Part shown: positions 8,646 through 16,378 of the stretch, piece after piece | How the letters are laid out: every line of letters begins with the position of its first letter | Position numbering within the stretch: position 1 is the stretch's first letter | Assembly (NCBI GenBank): GCA_022601535.1 | Contig: JAJACK010000004.1 | Span: forward strand, 16,506-80,505 | Origin: Chlamydiales bacterium | GTDB lineage: Bacteria; Chlamydiota; Chlamydiia; Chlamydiales; JAAKFR01 | DNA length: 64,000 bases | Reading direction: 5' to 3' | Program-made: the position numbers and the translations under genes | The notes under the pieces: model-generated | What the model saw: only the letters and a program-made list of their open reading frames with translations | The model's database searches: none | Told to the model about the DNA's origin: nothing

Positions 8646-9230
8646 ATGTTTAATGATTTTTTCTCAATTTCGATTGCGTTCTTCCTAGTTATGAATGCCC
8701 TTGGAATGATACCAACTTATCTATCACTCCTTCAACATTTTGAAAAACCACAACGACGCAATGTCTGCCTAAGAGAACTTCTCATCGCTTTAGGAGTGAT
8801 GTGCGTCTATTTCTTTTTAGGGAAAGGACTTCTCCATCTTCTTGATGTTAAGCCCACAACAACAGAAATTGCAGGAGGCGTGATCCTCCTCTTGATTTCG
8901 ATTAAGTTGGTTTTTTCCAAAGAAGATCTTGTTGAAAAGTGGACTCCTGGAAAGCATTTTATTGTTCCCATTGCAACACCTGTGATGGCAAGTCCTTCCC
9001 TTTTTGCAACGATCATGATCTTCACAGAAGGAGAATTAGACAATGGAGTGATTTTCTTAGCTCTTCTTTTAGCTTGGTTTGTCTCAGCAATCATCTACGT
9101 CTTTGCCAGACCTATCTACTCAACGGTCAATGACAAAGGTCTCGATGCTTGCCAACGATTGATGGGGCTATTGGTAGGGTTGATTGCGGTTGAAAAAATG
9201 TTAGATGGAGTGCAAACGTTACTCCGATGA
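8646..9230 (+). CDS. MarC-family integral membrane protein (first of pair)
   Basis: 194 residues with about six membrane segments of the MarC/YhgN (UPF0056) family, whose function is unresolved. The conserved pattern MNALGMIPTYLSLL near the N-terminus corresponds to the DPxGxxP motif of the family, and PIATPVMASPSLFATIM is the second-half counterpart. The stop overlaps the start of the next MarC gene (ATGA), so the two are translationally coupled. The first Asp of the motif is replaced by Asn here (MNALG) but kept in the neighbour (LVDPVG), which suggests specialised, perhaps heteromeric, partners. Confidence 0.8.
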   Translation: MFNDFFSISIAFFLVMNALGMIPTYLSLLQHFEKPQRRNVCLRELLIALGVMCVYFFLGKGLLHLLDVKPTTTEIAGGVILLLISIKLVFSKEDLVEKWTPGKHFIVPIATPVMASPSLFATIMIFTEGELDNGVIFLALLLAWFVSAIIYVFARPIYSTVNDKGLDACQRLMGLLVGLIAVEKMLDGVQTLLR

Positions 9231-9802
9231 TGTTTTTGAAATTAACAATCTTATTTCTCCTTCTTGTCGATCCTGTGGGAAACGTTCCTTTTTTTGTGAG
9301 TGTTTTAAAGCATGTTGACCCCAAACGGCAAAAGTTCATTATTTTAAGAGAGCTTGTGATCGCTCTTTTAATCATGATTTTCTTCCTCTTTTTTGGGGAG
9401 ATCTTCTTCCGAGTGATCAACATTACCCAAAACACCCTTGAGATCACAGGAGGAATTATTCTCTTTATCATTGCGCTTGATATGCTTTTTTCAAAGCCTC
9501 TGTTGGCAGTGGAAAAGAAGAAAGTTTACAAAGAGCCTCTCATCGTTCCTTTGGCGATTCCCGCGACTGCAGGACCTGCAATTTTAGCGGTCATTGTTCT
9601 CTATGGGGGGAAAGAAGTGAGTAAAGGACTCCTTCTTCTTGTGATTTTACTCACCTGGCTCATTTCAGTTCCCATCTTACTTCTTGCTCCAACGATCAAA
9701 CGACTTCTTGGAGATAATGGGGCTGTTGCTGTGGAGCGCATTTTTGGTTATATTGTTGTTCTCCTTTCTGTCCAAATGGTTGCACACGGCCTTCTCTCAT
9801 AA
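9227..9802 (+). CDS. MarC-family integral membrane protein (second of pair)
   Basis: 191 residues, six predicted membrane segments. The family motif is intact as LLVDPVGNVPFFVSVL, and the repeat half has VPLAIPATAGPAILAVIVL. It overlaps the preceding MarC gene by four bases; a second in-frame ATG follows at 9230. A MarC gene (yhgN, CT852) occurs next to map in C. trachomatis as I recall, so a duplicated pair near map is consistent with that locus. The transported molecule is unknown. Confidence 0.85.
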   Translation: MMFLKLTILFLLLVDPVGNVPFFVSVLKHVDPKRQKFIILRELVIALLIMIFFLFFGEIFFRVINITQNTLEITGGIILFIIALDMLFSKPLLAVEKKKVYKEPLIVPLAIPATAGPAILAVIVLYGGKEVSKGLLLLVILLTWLISVPILLLAPTIKRLLGDNGAVAVERIFGYIVVLLSVQMVAHGLLS

Positions 9803-9882
9803 TTCCCCAAAAAAAAGCTGTATAAATTGAGCTAAATAGGTAGAATTCAGGCTCAAAATTCTTTTAAAGAAGGAAATAGGTT

Positions 9883-10923
9883 ATGTTTTCAGTTGCAGAT
9901 ATATGTTTCAAAGAAGGTTTGTGCACACAACCAAATAAGCCAAATCCCTATGTAAAAAAAGCTTTAGAAATCCTCCATGCTTATGGATCGCTCATGTCTA
10001 GTTGGCCCTATCCCCTTCGACGAGGTTTTACCTTTTTTAATCCCTCTTCTTCCCTACCCACTTTATGGAATCAACTCGTCGATGCTTCTGTCAATACCTC
10101 TTGGGAGATACGTTATAACGAGTTTGCACTTATTCAAATAGCTTCAAGTCAAATTGATATAGGAGATTTTGAAGGAGCAAAAGCGACTTTAGCAAAAGCA
10201 GAAAAAGAAAAAGATGACTCTTCTATATACACACCAGTTATAATTGCCCAACTATATAACAGAGCTAACCACTCACTAAGATTAGAAGTACCTCCTCCGC
10301 AAACTAACTATGAAAATAAACAAAAAAGTACAGAGAGTATTCAAGGAATCGTTTCTCCATTTCTAAACATCACGGCATTGATCAATGATGCTGATGCTCA
10401 AATTGAAAAGAAGCAATACAGAGAAGCTCAATCGACATTAAGAAAAGCTGAAGCAATTGCAGAACAAGTTGAGTCTCAACATGACAGATCTTTACTACTA
10501 AAAAACATTGGCCTCAAGCTTGTCGATGCAGGGTCCACTTTTTCAGCAGAGAGAATTATTGAAAAAATACCTTGTCAAATACATAAGGATTTTATTTTAA
10601 GCAAACTTGCTGCTGCCCGAGCAAAGGCTGGTTATACAGAAAAAGCTTGGGAAACCGCAGACAAAATCTCCTGTATAGAGTGTAAAGATCGCGCTTTAGA
10701 AAAAATTGCTCTTGCTCAAACCTCGATTGGAAAGCACCTAGAGGCAAAAGAGACAGCTACAAAAGCGGCAGCCTTAGCTCAAGCTAAACCCAACGCCTTT
10801 GAAGACGCTATAAGATCTACTGGAGAAATCAACAATAAACCTCTCCAGAGCTGGACTCTAAAAGAGGTTATTCAAGCTGAAGCACTCTCTTTATTGATCC
10901 AAGCAGCCTTAGAAGAGCAATGA
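9883..10923 (+). CDS. Helical-repeat (TPR-like) protein
   Basis: 346 residues composed largely of paired amphipathic helices with TPR-like spacing: AKATLAKAEKEKD (about 102), AQSTLRKAEAIAEQ (about 185), KLAAARAKAGYTEKAWETADK (about 245) and KIALAQTSIGKHLEAKETATKAA (about 275). Such repeats are scaffolds for protein interaction. There is no signal peptide or membrane segment, so it is probably cytoplasmic or secreted by another route. A GAAGGA ribosome site lies 10 bp before the ATG. The stop overlaps the truA start (ATGA), so the two are co-expressed. No specific function is assigned. Confidence 0.65.
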   Translation: MFSVADICFKEGLCTQPNKPNPYVKKALEILHAYGSLMSSWPYPLRRGFTFFNPSSSLPTLWNQLVDASVNTSWEIRYNEFALIQIASSQIDIGDFEGAKATLAKAEKEKDDSSIYTPVIIAQLYNRANHSLRLEVPPPQTNYENKQKSTESIQGIVSPFLNITALINDADAQIEKKQYREAQSTLRKAEAIAEQVESQHDRSLLLKNIGLKLVDAGSTFSAERIIEKIPCQIHKDFILSKLAAARAKAGYTEKAWETADKISCIECKDRALEKIALAQTSIGKHLEAKETATKAAALAQAKPNAFEDAIRSTGEINNKPLQSWTLKEVIQAEALSLLIQAALEEQ

Positions 10924-11618
10924 AAAATCTCAAATTGACCATTGCCTACGATGGAACCTCCTTCTATGGATGGCAAAAAAGTCGCTCTGGTCCCACGGTT
11001 GAAGCGGTGGTGCAAAAAGCTCTTGAGAAGATTTTAAACCATCCGGTCACTTTGCAAGCAGCTTCTCGAACTGATCGAGGTGTCCATGCAAGAGGACAAG
11101 TTGTCAACCTCCTAACTCAAAACCCCCTTTCTCTTGATCAACTCGGTTACAGTCTCAACTCGCTCCTGCCCAAAAGTGTGGTTATCCTAAGTGTTGAGGA
11201 AGAAAGAGCAAATTTTCATCCCACGCTTGATGTCTCTTCCAAAGAATATCTCTATGCAATCTGTAATACACAGCTCCAACTCCCCCACCACCGCTTCACC
11301 TCTTGGCACATCCCCAAACCACTCGACATCTATGTGATGCGTCTAAAAGCTCAAGAATGGATTGGAGAACACGACTTTGCCCTTTTTTGTAATCGCCGCC
11401 CCTCTGTCCAATATACAAGCACGATCAGAACAATCGACTCTATTGAGATCAAATACCATAAACAACAGCTTTTCATCGTGATTAAAGGAAAGAGCTTTCT
11501 CTATAAAATGGTGCGCAATCTTGTGGGAACCTTGGTCGACTGTGGAAGGGGAAAAAATGTCAAACGGGGAGTTTGCGCTCCACCACACGGATTGACACTA
11601 AACTGTGTGAATTACTGA
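10920..11618 (+). CDS. truA: tRNA pseudouridine synthase A
   Basis: 232 residues. TruA converts U38-U40 of the tRNA anticodon stem to pseudouridine. The N-terminus LTIAYDGTSFYGWQKSRSG, the catalytic-aspartate motif ASRTDRGVHARGQVVN, and FLYKMVRNLVGTLVDCGRGK are all present. The C-terminus is unusual: GRGK is followed within eight residues by APPHGLTL, whereas other TruA proteins carry about 17 more residues between them. The frame stays open across the contraction. The start overlaps the upstream stop by four bases. Confidence 0.93.
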   Translation: MKNLKLTIAYDGTSFYGWQKSRSGPTVEAVVQKALEKILNHPVTLQAASRTDRGVHARGQVVNLLTQNPLSLDQLGYSLNSLLPKSVVILSVEEERANFHPTLDVSSKEYLYAICNTQLQLPHHRFTSWHIPKPLDIYVMRLKAQEWIGEHDFALFCNRRPSVQYTSTIRTIDSIEIKYHKQQLFIVIKGKSFLYKMVRNLVGTLVDCGRGKNVKRGVCAPPHGLTLNCVNY

Positions 11619-11625
11619 TCTTTTT

Positions 11626-11760
11626 TCAATCGTCTCTTAAAAGCTCAAGCTCTTCTCGGCTATGATACCCTGGATCTCCGGGATAATCTATCCCCTTTCC
11701 CTTGGAACATCCTATAGAACAAAAGAGACTGACTGCGACAATAATTTTGAGTATTTCCAT
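11626..11760 (-). CDS. Small putative lipoprotein (44 aa)
   Basis: A 44-codon frame beginning MEILKIIVAVSLFCSIGC, a short hydrophobic signal ending in a lipobox (SIGC, Cys18), followed by a small acidic and polar tail ending in ELELLRDD. Small entericidin-like or assembly-factor lipoproteins have this shape, but no family is recognised. It fills the otherwise empty gap between truA and map. No Shine-Dalgarno is visible. Its start codon abuts the -35 of the divergent map promoter. It rests on the signal/lipobox pattern alone. Confidence 0.4.
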   Translation of the reverse strand: MEILKIIVAVSLFCSIGCSKGKGIDYPGDPGYHSREELELLRDD

Positions 11761-11788
11761 TGAATTTGATTGAATCATAAGCTAGACT
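11760..11788 (+). promoter_or_regulatory. Promoter of map with leaderless geometry
   Basis: TTGAAT (11760-11765), a 17-bp spacer, and TAGACT (11783-11788). The predicted start near 11795 is two bases before the map ATG at 11797. No Shine-Dalgarno is present. Confidence 0.5.
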
Positions 11789-11796
11789 ATTTAGCA

Positions 11797-12681
11797 ATGA
11801 TTGGAAGAAATGACCCATGTTATTGTGGAAGTGGGAAGAAGTGGAAAAAATGCCACTATCCCACACTCCCTCCTGGCGAAGGGCTTCGCTTGAAGTATGC
11901 AAAGCAGTACAACATCATGCTTAAGACCCCTGAGCAGATTGAGGGAATCAAAGCTGCTTGCAAGTTGACTGCGCAATTTCTCGATGAAGCTTGTAAAATG
12001 GCAAAGGAGGGTGTAACGACAAATGAGATCGACACCTTTGTTCAAAAGCTCCACAAAGAGGCAGGTGCCAGACCTGCAGCGCTCCACTACGGAGAGCCTC
12101 CCTTTCCCAAAGGAATTTGCACTTCACTCAATGAAGTGATCTGTCACGGTATTCCCAATGACATCCCCCTTAAAGAGGGTGATATTATGAATATCGATGT
12201 TGCCTCGATCTACAATGGTTACTACGGCGACTGCTCTCGAATGGTCACGATTGGAAAGACAACTCCCGAACGGAAGCTTGTTGTTGATGTCGCTTATGAA
12301 TGTTTGATCCGTTCGATTGCCATCTGCAAGCCAGGAGTCCCTATCAGTGAAATTGGCGAGGTGATCGAAACATATGCGGCTGAAAAAGGGTGCTCGGTGA
12401 TCTACCAATTTGTCGGCCACGGTGTCGGTGTTGAGTTTCATGAAGCGCCCCAAGTTCCACACAACAGAAACCGCCTCTCCATCCCAATGGCGGCTGGAAT
12501 GACATTTACAATCGAGCCGATGATCAATGCAGGAACAGTTGAGATGGAAATCGATCCCAAAAACGGATGGGAGGCGCGGACAAAAGATCGCCGTGCAAGT
12601 GCTCAATGGGAGCATACTCTCCTCATCACCGAAACTGGCTATGAAATTCTCACTCCTTTTGACAATGTCACTCTACCTTGA
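11797..12681 (+). CDS. map: Methionine aminopeptidase with SEC-C zinc motif
   Basis: 294 residues from the ATG at 11797. Residues 1-20 form a SEC-C zinc motif (RNDPCYCGSGKKWKKCH), which chlamydial MAPs also carry. It is followed by the M24A peptidase domain with metal ligands in NIDVASIYNGYYGDCSR, GHGVGVEFHEAP, FTIEPMIN and QWEHT. It removes the initiator methionine from nascent proteins, and the SEC-C motif probably helps ribosome docking. An in-frame TTG at 11770 lies upstream, but it falls within the promoter spacer, so the ATG is preferred. It converges with the LRR gene 50 bp downstream. Confidence 0.95.
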   Translation: MIGRNDPCYCGSGKKWKKCHYPTLPPGEGLRLKYAKQYNIMLKTPEQIEGIKAACKLTAQFLDEACKMAKEGVTTNEIDTFVQKLHKEAGARPAALHYGEPPFPKGICTSLNEVICHGIPNDIPLKEGDIMNIDVASIYNGYYGDCSRMVTIGKTTPERKLVVDVAYECLIRSIAICKPGVPISEIGEVIETYAAEKGCSVIYQFVGHGVGVEFHEAPQVPHNRNRLSIPMAAGMTFTIEPMINAGTVEMEIDPKNGWEARTKDRRASAQWEHTLLITETGYEILTPFDNVTLP

Positions 12682-12731
12682 CATCAATAGAGATAAGACA
12701 AGAGAGAAGAAATCGCTCAAAAACCACACTT

Positions 12732-14039
12732 CTACCTTTTGATGACATCCCAGCCTACCCAACCGGGAGAAGCTTTTGATCGCCTTTTACTTGCAGAAAA
12801 AATCTGCAGGTTAGGTAACTGGTGTATCCAGCTGGGAGAAGCTTCTAATGGATTGCCGCTCAAATTAAAACCGATTAATTGGCTTAATTGGCTCACTGAG
12901 TCTGGAACACTCTCTAACTCATTATTACTTAAATCAAGATCGGTGAGCTCCGTTAGCCCTCCTATTTGAGCTGGAATAGCTTCTAATTGGTTATCGTTCA
13001 CATAAAACCCAGTCAATTTCACCAATTGACCTACCGAATCTGGAAGATCTTCAAGCTGATTTTCACTCAGATCAAAATAGACTAACTCTGCCAGTTCGTC
13101 TATCCAAGTTGGAACAGCTTTTAGCTGGTTGCAACCCATATAGAGATTCACTAAGTTTGTCAATCTACGTATCACACCAGAAATGAGTTCTAACTGATTA
13201 CCACCCAAGTCGAGAAGGGTGAGTTTCTCTAGTCGACCTATCGAAGCTGGAATACTTTTTAAGTGGGTTTTGCTCAAATAAAGCTCGGTTAAGTCTACCA
13301 ATTCCCCTATCGAATCAGGAATAACTTTTAGCTGGTTATTGCTCAAATCGAGACGAGTCAAGCTAGTTAGTTGCCCTATCCAAGCTGGAGCAGCGGTTAG
13401 CTTATTCTCACTTATATCAAGGACGGTTAGATTCTTTAATCGACCCAGATTCAAATCCAAACCAGTGAATTTGTTCTCTCCCAACTCAAGAGTAGTTAAA
13501 CATTCTAACACCTCTATACTGCCCGGGAGAGATTGTAATTCATTAAAGGATAAAGAGAGTCGGGTTAAATCTTTTAGATTTCCTACCGAATCTGGAAGGG
13601 TGTACAGCTCATTACAACTCAATTCAAGATAGACCAATTTCCTTAGCAGACCAATCGAATCTGGAATGACTTTTAGCCGATTATAGCTCAAATCAAGGTG
13701 GGTTAGATGCTCCAATTGGCCTATTGAGTCTGGAACAACTTCTAACTCAACGCCACTTAAACTAAGCTTGGTGAGAGATAAGCATCCGATTGCATCGGGG
13801 AGCTTAGAAAATGTCGCTCCAGATAGATCTAAATCTGTTTGCTGAAATAACCAGCCTTCATGAAGAGCCTTTTCCATCTCTGGAGAGTGCTTTTTAAAAA
13901 AATCCACGAGTTGACAAAACTTTTCAAAAGAAACGACATTTTGAGCGCCGTTTTTTCTATATAGATCTTCCTTCTCTTGTTCTAGAGGAGAAAAATATGG
14001 AGGCAGACTAGATCCTAAAGGTAATAAGGGAGAAGTCAT
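12732..14039 (-). CDS. Leucine-rich repeat protein, 15 repeats
   Basis: 435 residues. After a 70-residue non-repeat head come fifteen contiguous 23-residue leucine-rich repeats of the LDLSxNxLxxIPDSIGxLxxLTx type. This consensus (plant/Shoc2-like, with PxxI) is shared by eukaryotic Ras-pathway scaffolds and bacterial effectors such as the IpaH/SspH N-termini. The protein has no C-terminal enzymatic domain, ending about 20 residues after the last repeat (SASKRRSKASPGWVGW). No signal peptide is visible. A weak -10 (TAGAGT) lies six bases before the ATG. A host-interaction role is possible from repeat type and lifestyle, not shown. Confidence 0.85.
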   Translation of the reverse strand: MTSPLLPLGSSLPPYFSPLEQEKEDLYRKNGAQNVVSFEKFCQLVDFFKKHSPEMEKALHEGWLFQQTDLDLSGATFSKLPDAIGCLSLTKLSLSGVELEVVPDSIGQLEHLTHLDLSYNRLKVIPDSIGLLRKLVYLELSCNELYTLPDSVGNLKDLTRLSLSFNELQSLPGSIEVLECLTTLELGENKFTGLDLNLGRLKNLTVLDISENKLTAAPAWIGQLTSLTRLDLSNNQLKVIPDSIGELVDLTELYLSKTHLKSIPASIGRLEKLTLLDLGGNQLELISGVIRRLTNLVNLYMGCNQLKAVPTWIDELAELVYFDLSENQLEDLPDSVGQLVKLTGFYVNDNQLEAIPAQIGGLTELTDLDLSNNELESVPDSVSQLSQLIGFNLSGNPLEASPSWIHQLPNLQIFSASKRRSKASPGWVGWDVIKR

Positions 14040-14085
14040 AGGGGGACTCTATCAGATTTTATTAAAAAAACAAACGGTGAAGTCT

Positions 14086-15036
14086 CTATTTTGTATCTGA
14101 TAGGATGTGCGAGATGAGCTCTTCTAGAGAGGTAAGCTCTTCTTCTAGATGGATGTTTTCTTCCGCAAATTTGGCAAGTACGCCCTCTAACCCTTCAATC
14201 GGCTCGAGCTGATGCTGTTCTTGCTCTCTCTCTAATGCCTCTGCTTTTCCTTCTACCTTAAAGAGCTCTTTTCGCGCCGATAGTAATACTTTTGACTTTT
14301 CATCAAACTGAGAACGTAATTGCTTATAGAGCCCCTCCATCTTAATAAGCTCTCGCTTTAACTCTGGAGAATCTACTGCAACACCCTCTTCTTTTGCAAG
14401 TTGCGCTGCATGCGTTAAAATCTCTTGCTTTTGACTTGTAAGTAATTCGATCTCTCCTGCAAGAAGCTCTAAGTTTCTCTTATCTTGTGTCCGCTCAATC
14501 AGACGTGCATCTGCTTCTTCTTTTAACCTTTCTATCTCATTTTTTAACTCTTCAATCGAACCTTTTGAGCTCTCTTCAAGTTGAATAAGCTGTTCTTTGA
14601 CTGCTTTAAACCTGTTTTCTTGCTCTTCAAGTTCTTTTGAAGCAACTCCCGATGACTCCTCAATCTCTTCAAAAGAGAGAAGAAAGACAAAGGAGGTTGT
14701 CGCAAGTGTTAAAATCAATCCCATCTGCCAAAGTCGCACCTGAGGATCGATCGTGGAGTAGAAGAAAAATAGATACGTTGCAATCAGTGCATAAGTAAGA
14801 ATAATTCCCACCGTCTTAAAACGGGCTGTAAGAAGAACTGATCCCAATGCAATATAAGGAAAATAAGGAGTAAAACCACAAGGCTTTAAAAAAGCAATTC
14901 CAACGGTAAGAGTGAGGAGTGAAACGCTCACAAGGACGAAGAAAATCATTGGGTTTCGCATAAGCGAAAAAAGAGTGATACGATCTGTTGCTTCTTTCAT
15001 ATCCTCAATGTTGACAGTTCTTTGCGCGACAGTCAA
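14086..15036 (-). CDS. Membrane protein with long coiled-coil tail
   Basis: 316 residues. The N-terminal half has about four membrane segments (MIFFVLVSVSLLTLTVGIAF, YFPYIALGSVLL, GIILTYALIATYLFFF, MGLILTLATTSFVFLLSF). From about residue 120 the protein is almost entirely charged heptad-like coiled coil (ELEEQENRFKAVKEQLIQLE and onward). The frame opens with TTG at 15036, overlapping the upstream TGA; ATG at 15000 is the alternative. Position next to map and a small upstream gene is like CT850, an inclusion-membrane protein in C. trachomatis as I recall, but homology is not established. Function unknown. Confidence 0.6.
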   Translation of the reverse strand: MTVAQRTVNIEDMKEATDRITLFSLMRNPMIFFVLVSVSLLTLTVGIAFLKPCGFTPYFPYIALGSVLLTARFKTVGIILTYALIATYLFFFYSTIDPQVRLWQMGLILTLATTSFVFLLSFEEIEESSGVASKELEEQENRFKAVKEQLIQLEESSKGSIEELKNEIERLKEEADARLIERTQDKRNLELLAGEIELLTSQKQEILTHAAQLAKEEGVAVDSPELKRELIKMEGLYKQLRSQFDEKSKVLLSARKELFKVEGKAEALEREQEQHQLEPIEGLEGVLAKFAEENIHLEEELTSLEELISHILSDTK

Positions 15037-15233
15037 CAGAAATCCATCTCATCATCTTGATGAAGGTAAGTTTGCGCTCTTTCTAGAAGATAAGAAGCCA
15101 GCGTTGGATCCCCTTCATAGGTCATCTCAACATCCATTTTCCCATCATCTTTGGGTTTTCTACATGTGATTAAAATACGACAGGCGTGTGCTTCATCGCT
15201 TTTATTTTCAAATTCGCTCGAACTTTCTTGCAT
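15033..15233 (-). CDS. Small conserved-looking protein (66 aa)
   Basis: 66 residues, acidic, soluble, with a plausible alpha/beta core (ACRILITCRKPKDDGKMDVEMTY). A GCAGG ribosome site lies four bases before the ATG, and its stop overlaps the start of the membrane/coiled-coil gene, so the two form a transcription unit. In C. trachomatis a small gene (CT849.1) occupies a similar place as I recall. No function is recognised. Confidence 0.5.
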   Translation of the reverse strand: MQESSSEFENKSDEAHACRILITCRKPKDDGKMDVEMTYEGDPTLASYLLERAQTYLHQDDEMDFC

Positions 15234-15287
15234 ACTACCTGCACCGTTTATCTATCTGTTCAACAGTCATAGTGAAAGAAAAAATAT

Positions 15288-15314
15288 TTGTCAAAGGGTC
15301 AATGATACTATAGT
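15288..15314 (+). promoter_or_regulatory. Promoter of the AST arginine-catabolism operon
   Basis: TTGTCA (15288-15293), a 15-bp spacer, and TATAGT (15309-15314). The predicted start near 15321 is about two bases before the first ATG (15323), so the operon mRNA appears leaderless. No Shine-Dalgarno is present. Confidence 0.5.
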
Positions 15315-15322
15315 GTGAAGTT

Positions 15323-16378
15323 ATGCAAAATGAAATGGTCAATCTTGTAAAAAGATGGAGTGGCATTAATTCTTATTCCCGAAATTATGAGGGAATTAAA
15401 GAGATGTGTCTAGCTGCAAAAGAAGCTTTTAATGCTCTTAATCCTGATACAATTGAGGTTATCGAATTTGCAAATGGTCCTGGTCTTTATTTAACCAAAC
15501 ACTCTTCAGCTCCATTTCAAATCTACTTTGGAGGACATCTCGATACGGTTTTTCCTCCAGACTTTACTTTTCCAGTCGAAATGAAGGAAGACAACCTTTT
15601 AAACGGCCCCGGTGTATCTGACATGAAAGGGGGACTTGTGATTTTGCTCTACGCTCTTAAAGAAGAGCTCCCTTCAAATGTGGGGTGGCGTATTTTTCTC
15701 AATCCTGATGAGGAGATCAGCTCGATCTATTCCACTCCTTTTATCAAAAAAGTGGCAAAAGGGGCTAATCTTGCCCTTATCTTTGAACCGACACTTCCAG
15801 ATGGCTCTTATATCAAACAACGGAAGGGGTCTTCTCATTACGCTGCTATTGCAAAAGGGCGTGCTGCTCATACAGGACGGAACCCTGAAGAGGGTCTTTG
15901 TGCAAATACATTGCTCGCCTCTTTTATCGTCGCTCTTTCTAAACTCGATCGAGGAGAAGACACTGTCAAAGTGGGAACGATGCAAGGAGGGATGGCAACA
16001 AACCAAGTTTCTGATCTGGCTAAGTGTTCGATCAATGTTCGCTCCTACGAATTAGATAAGATCGATGCAAAATTGATTGCCCTTGCGCAGAAGATGGATA
16101 TTTCCCTCACTCGCCTCTCTTTCCGCCCTCCCAAGCCTTTCGATTCTAAAACCGCTCATCTATTTGATCTGCTCGGCAAATGCACTTCTCTCTCTTTAAA
16201 GGAATCAGGGGGTGTATGTGATGGAAATGTGACAGCAGCAATCGGCATTCCCACCATCGATACGATGGGGGCGTGCGGGGGAAATCTCCACACAAAAGAG
16301 GAGTTTTTAAATATCGACTGTCTAGAGGAAAAAGTGCATCTAACAAGACAATTTCTACATGAGGTGATCACATCGTGA
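15323..16378 (+). CDS. M20-family metallohydrolase (probable succinylglutamate hydrolase)
   Basis: 351 residues of the M20 (ArgE/DapE/carboxypeptidase G2) zinc-hydrolase family. All ligand motifs are seen: GGHLDTVFP, GPGVSDMKGGL, NPDEEISS, LIFEPT and the late LHTKEEF. It opens a tightly overlapped operon with an aminotransferase, astA, astD and astB. The canonical last step of that pathway uses AstE, from a different family, and no AstE is present here. By position this enzyme most likely cleaves N-succinylglutamate to glutamate and succinate; carboxypeptidase G2 relatives release glutamate from N-acyl groups. The substrate assignment is inference. Confidence 0.75.
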   Translation: MQNEMVNLVKRWSGINSYSRNYEGIKEMCLAAKEAFNALNPDTIEVIEFANGPGLYLTKHSSAPFQIYFGGHLDTVFPPDFTFPVEMKEDNLLNGPGVSDMKGGLVILLYALKEELPSNVGWRIFLNPDEEISSIYSTPFIKKVAKGANLALIFEPTLPDGSYIKQRKGSSHYAAIAKGRAAHTGRNPEEGLCANTLLASFIVALSKLDRGEDTVKVGTMQGGMATNQVSDLAKCSINVRSYELDKIDAKLIALAQKMDISLTRLSFRPPKPFDSKTAHLFDLLGKCTSLSLKESGGVCDGNVTAAIGIPTIDTMGACGGNLHTKEEFLNIDCLEEKVHLTRQFLHEVITS

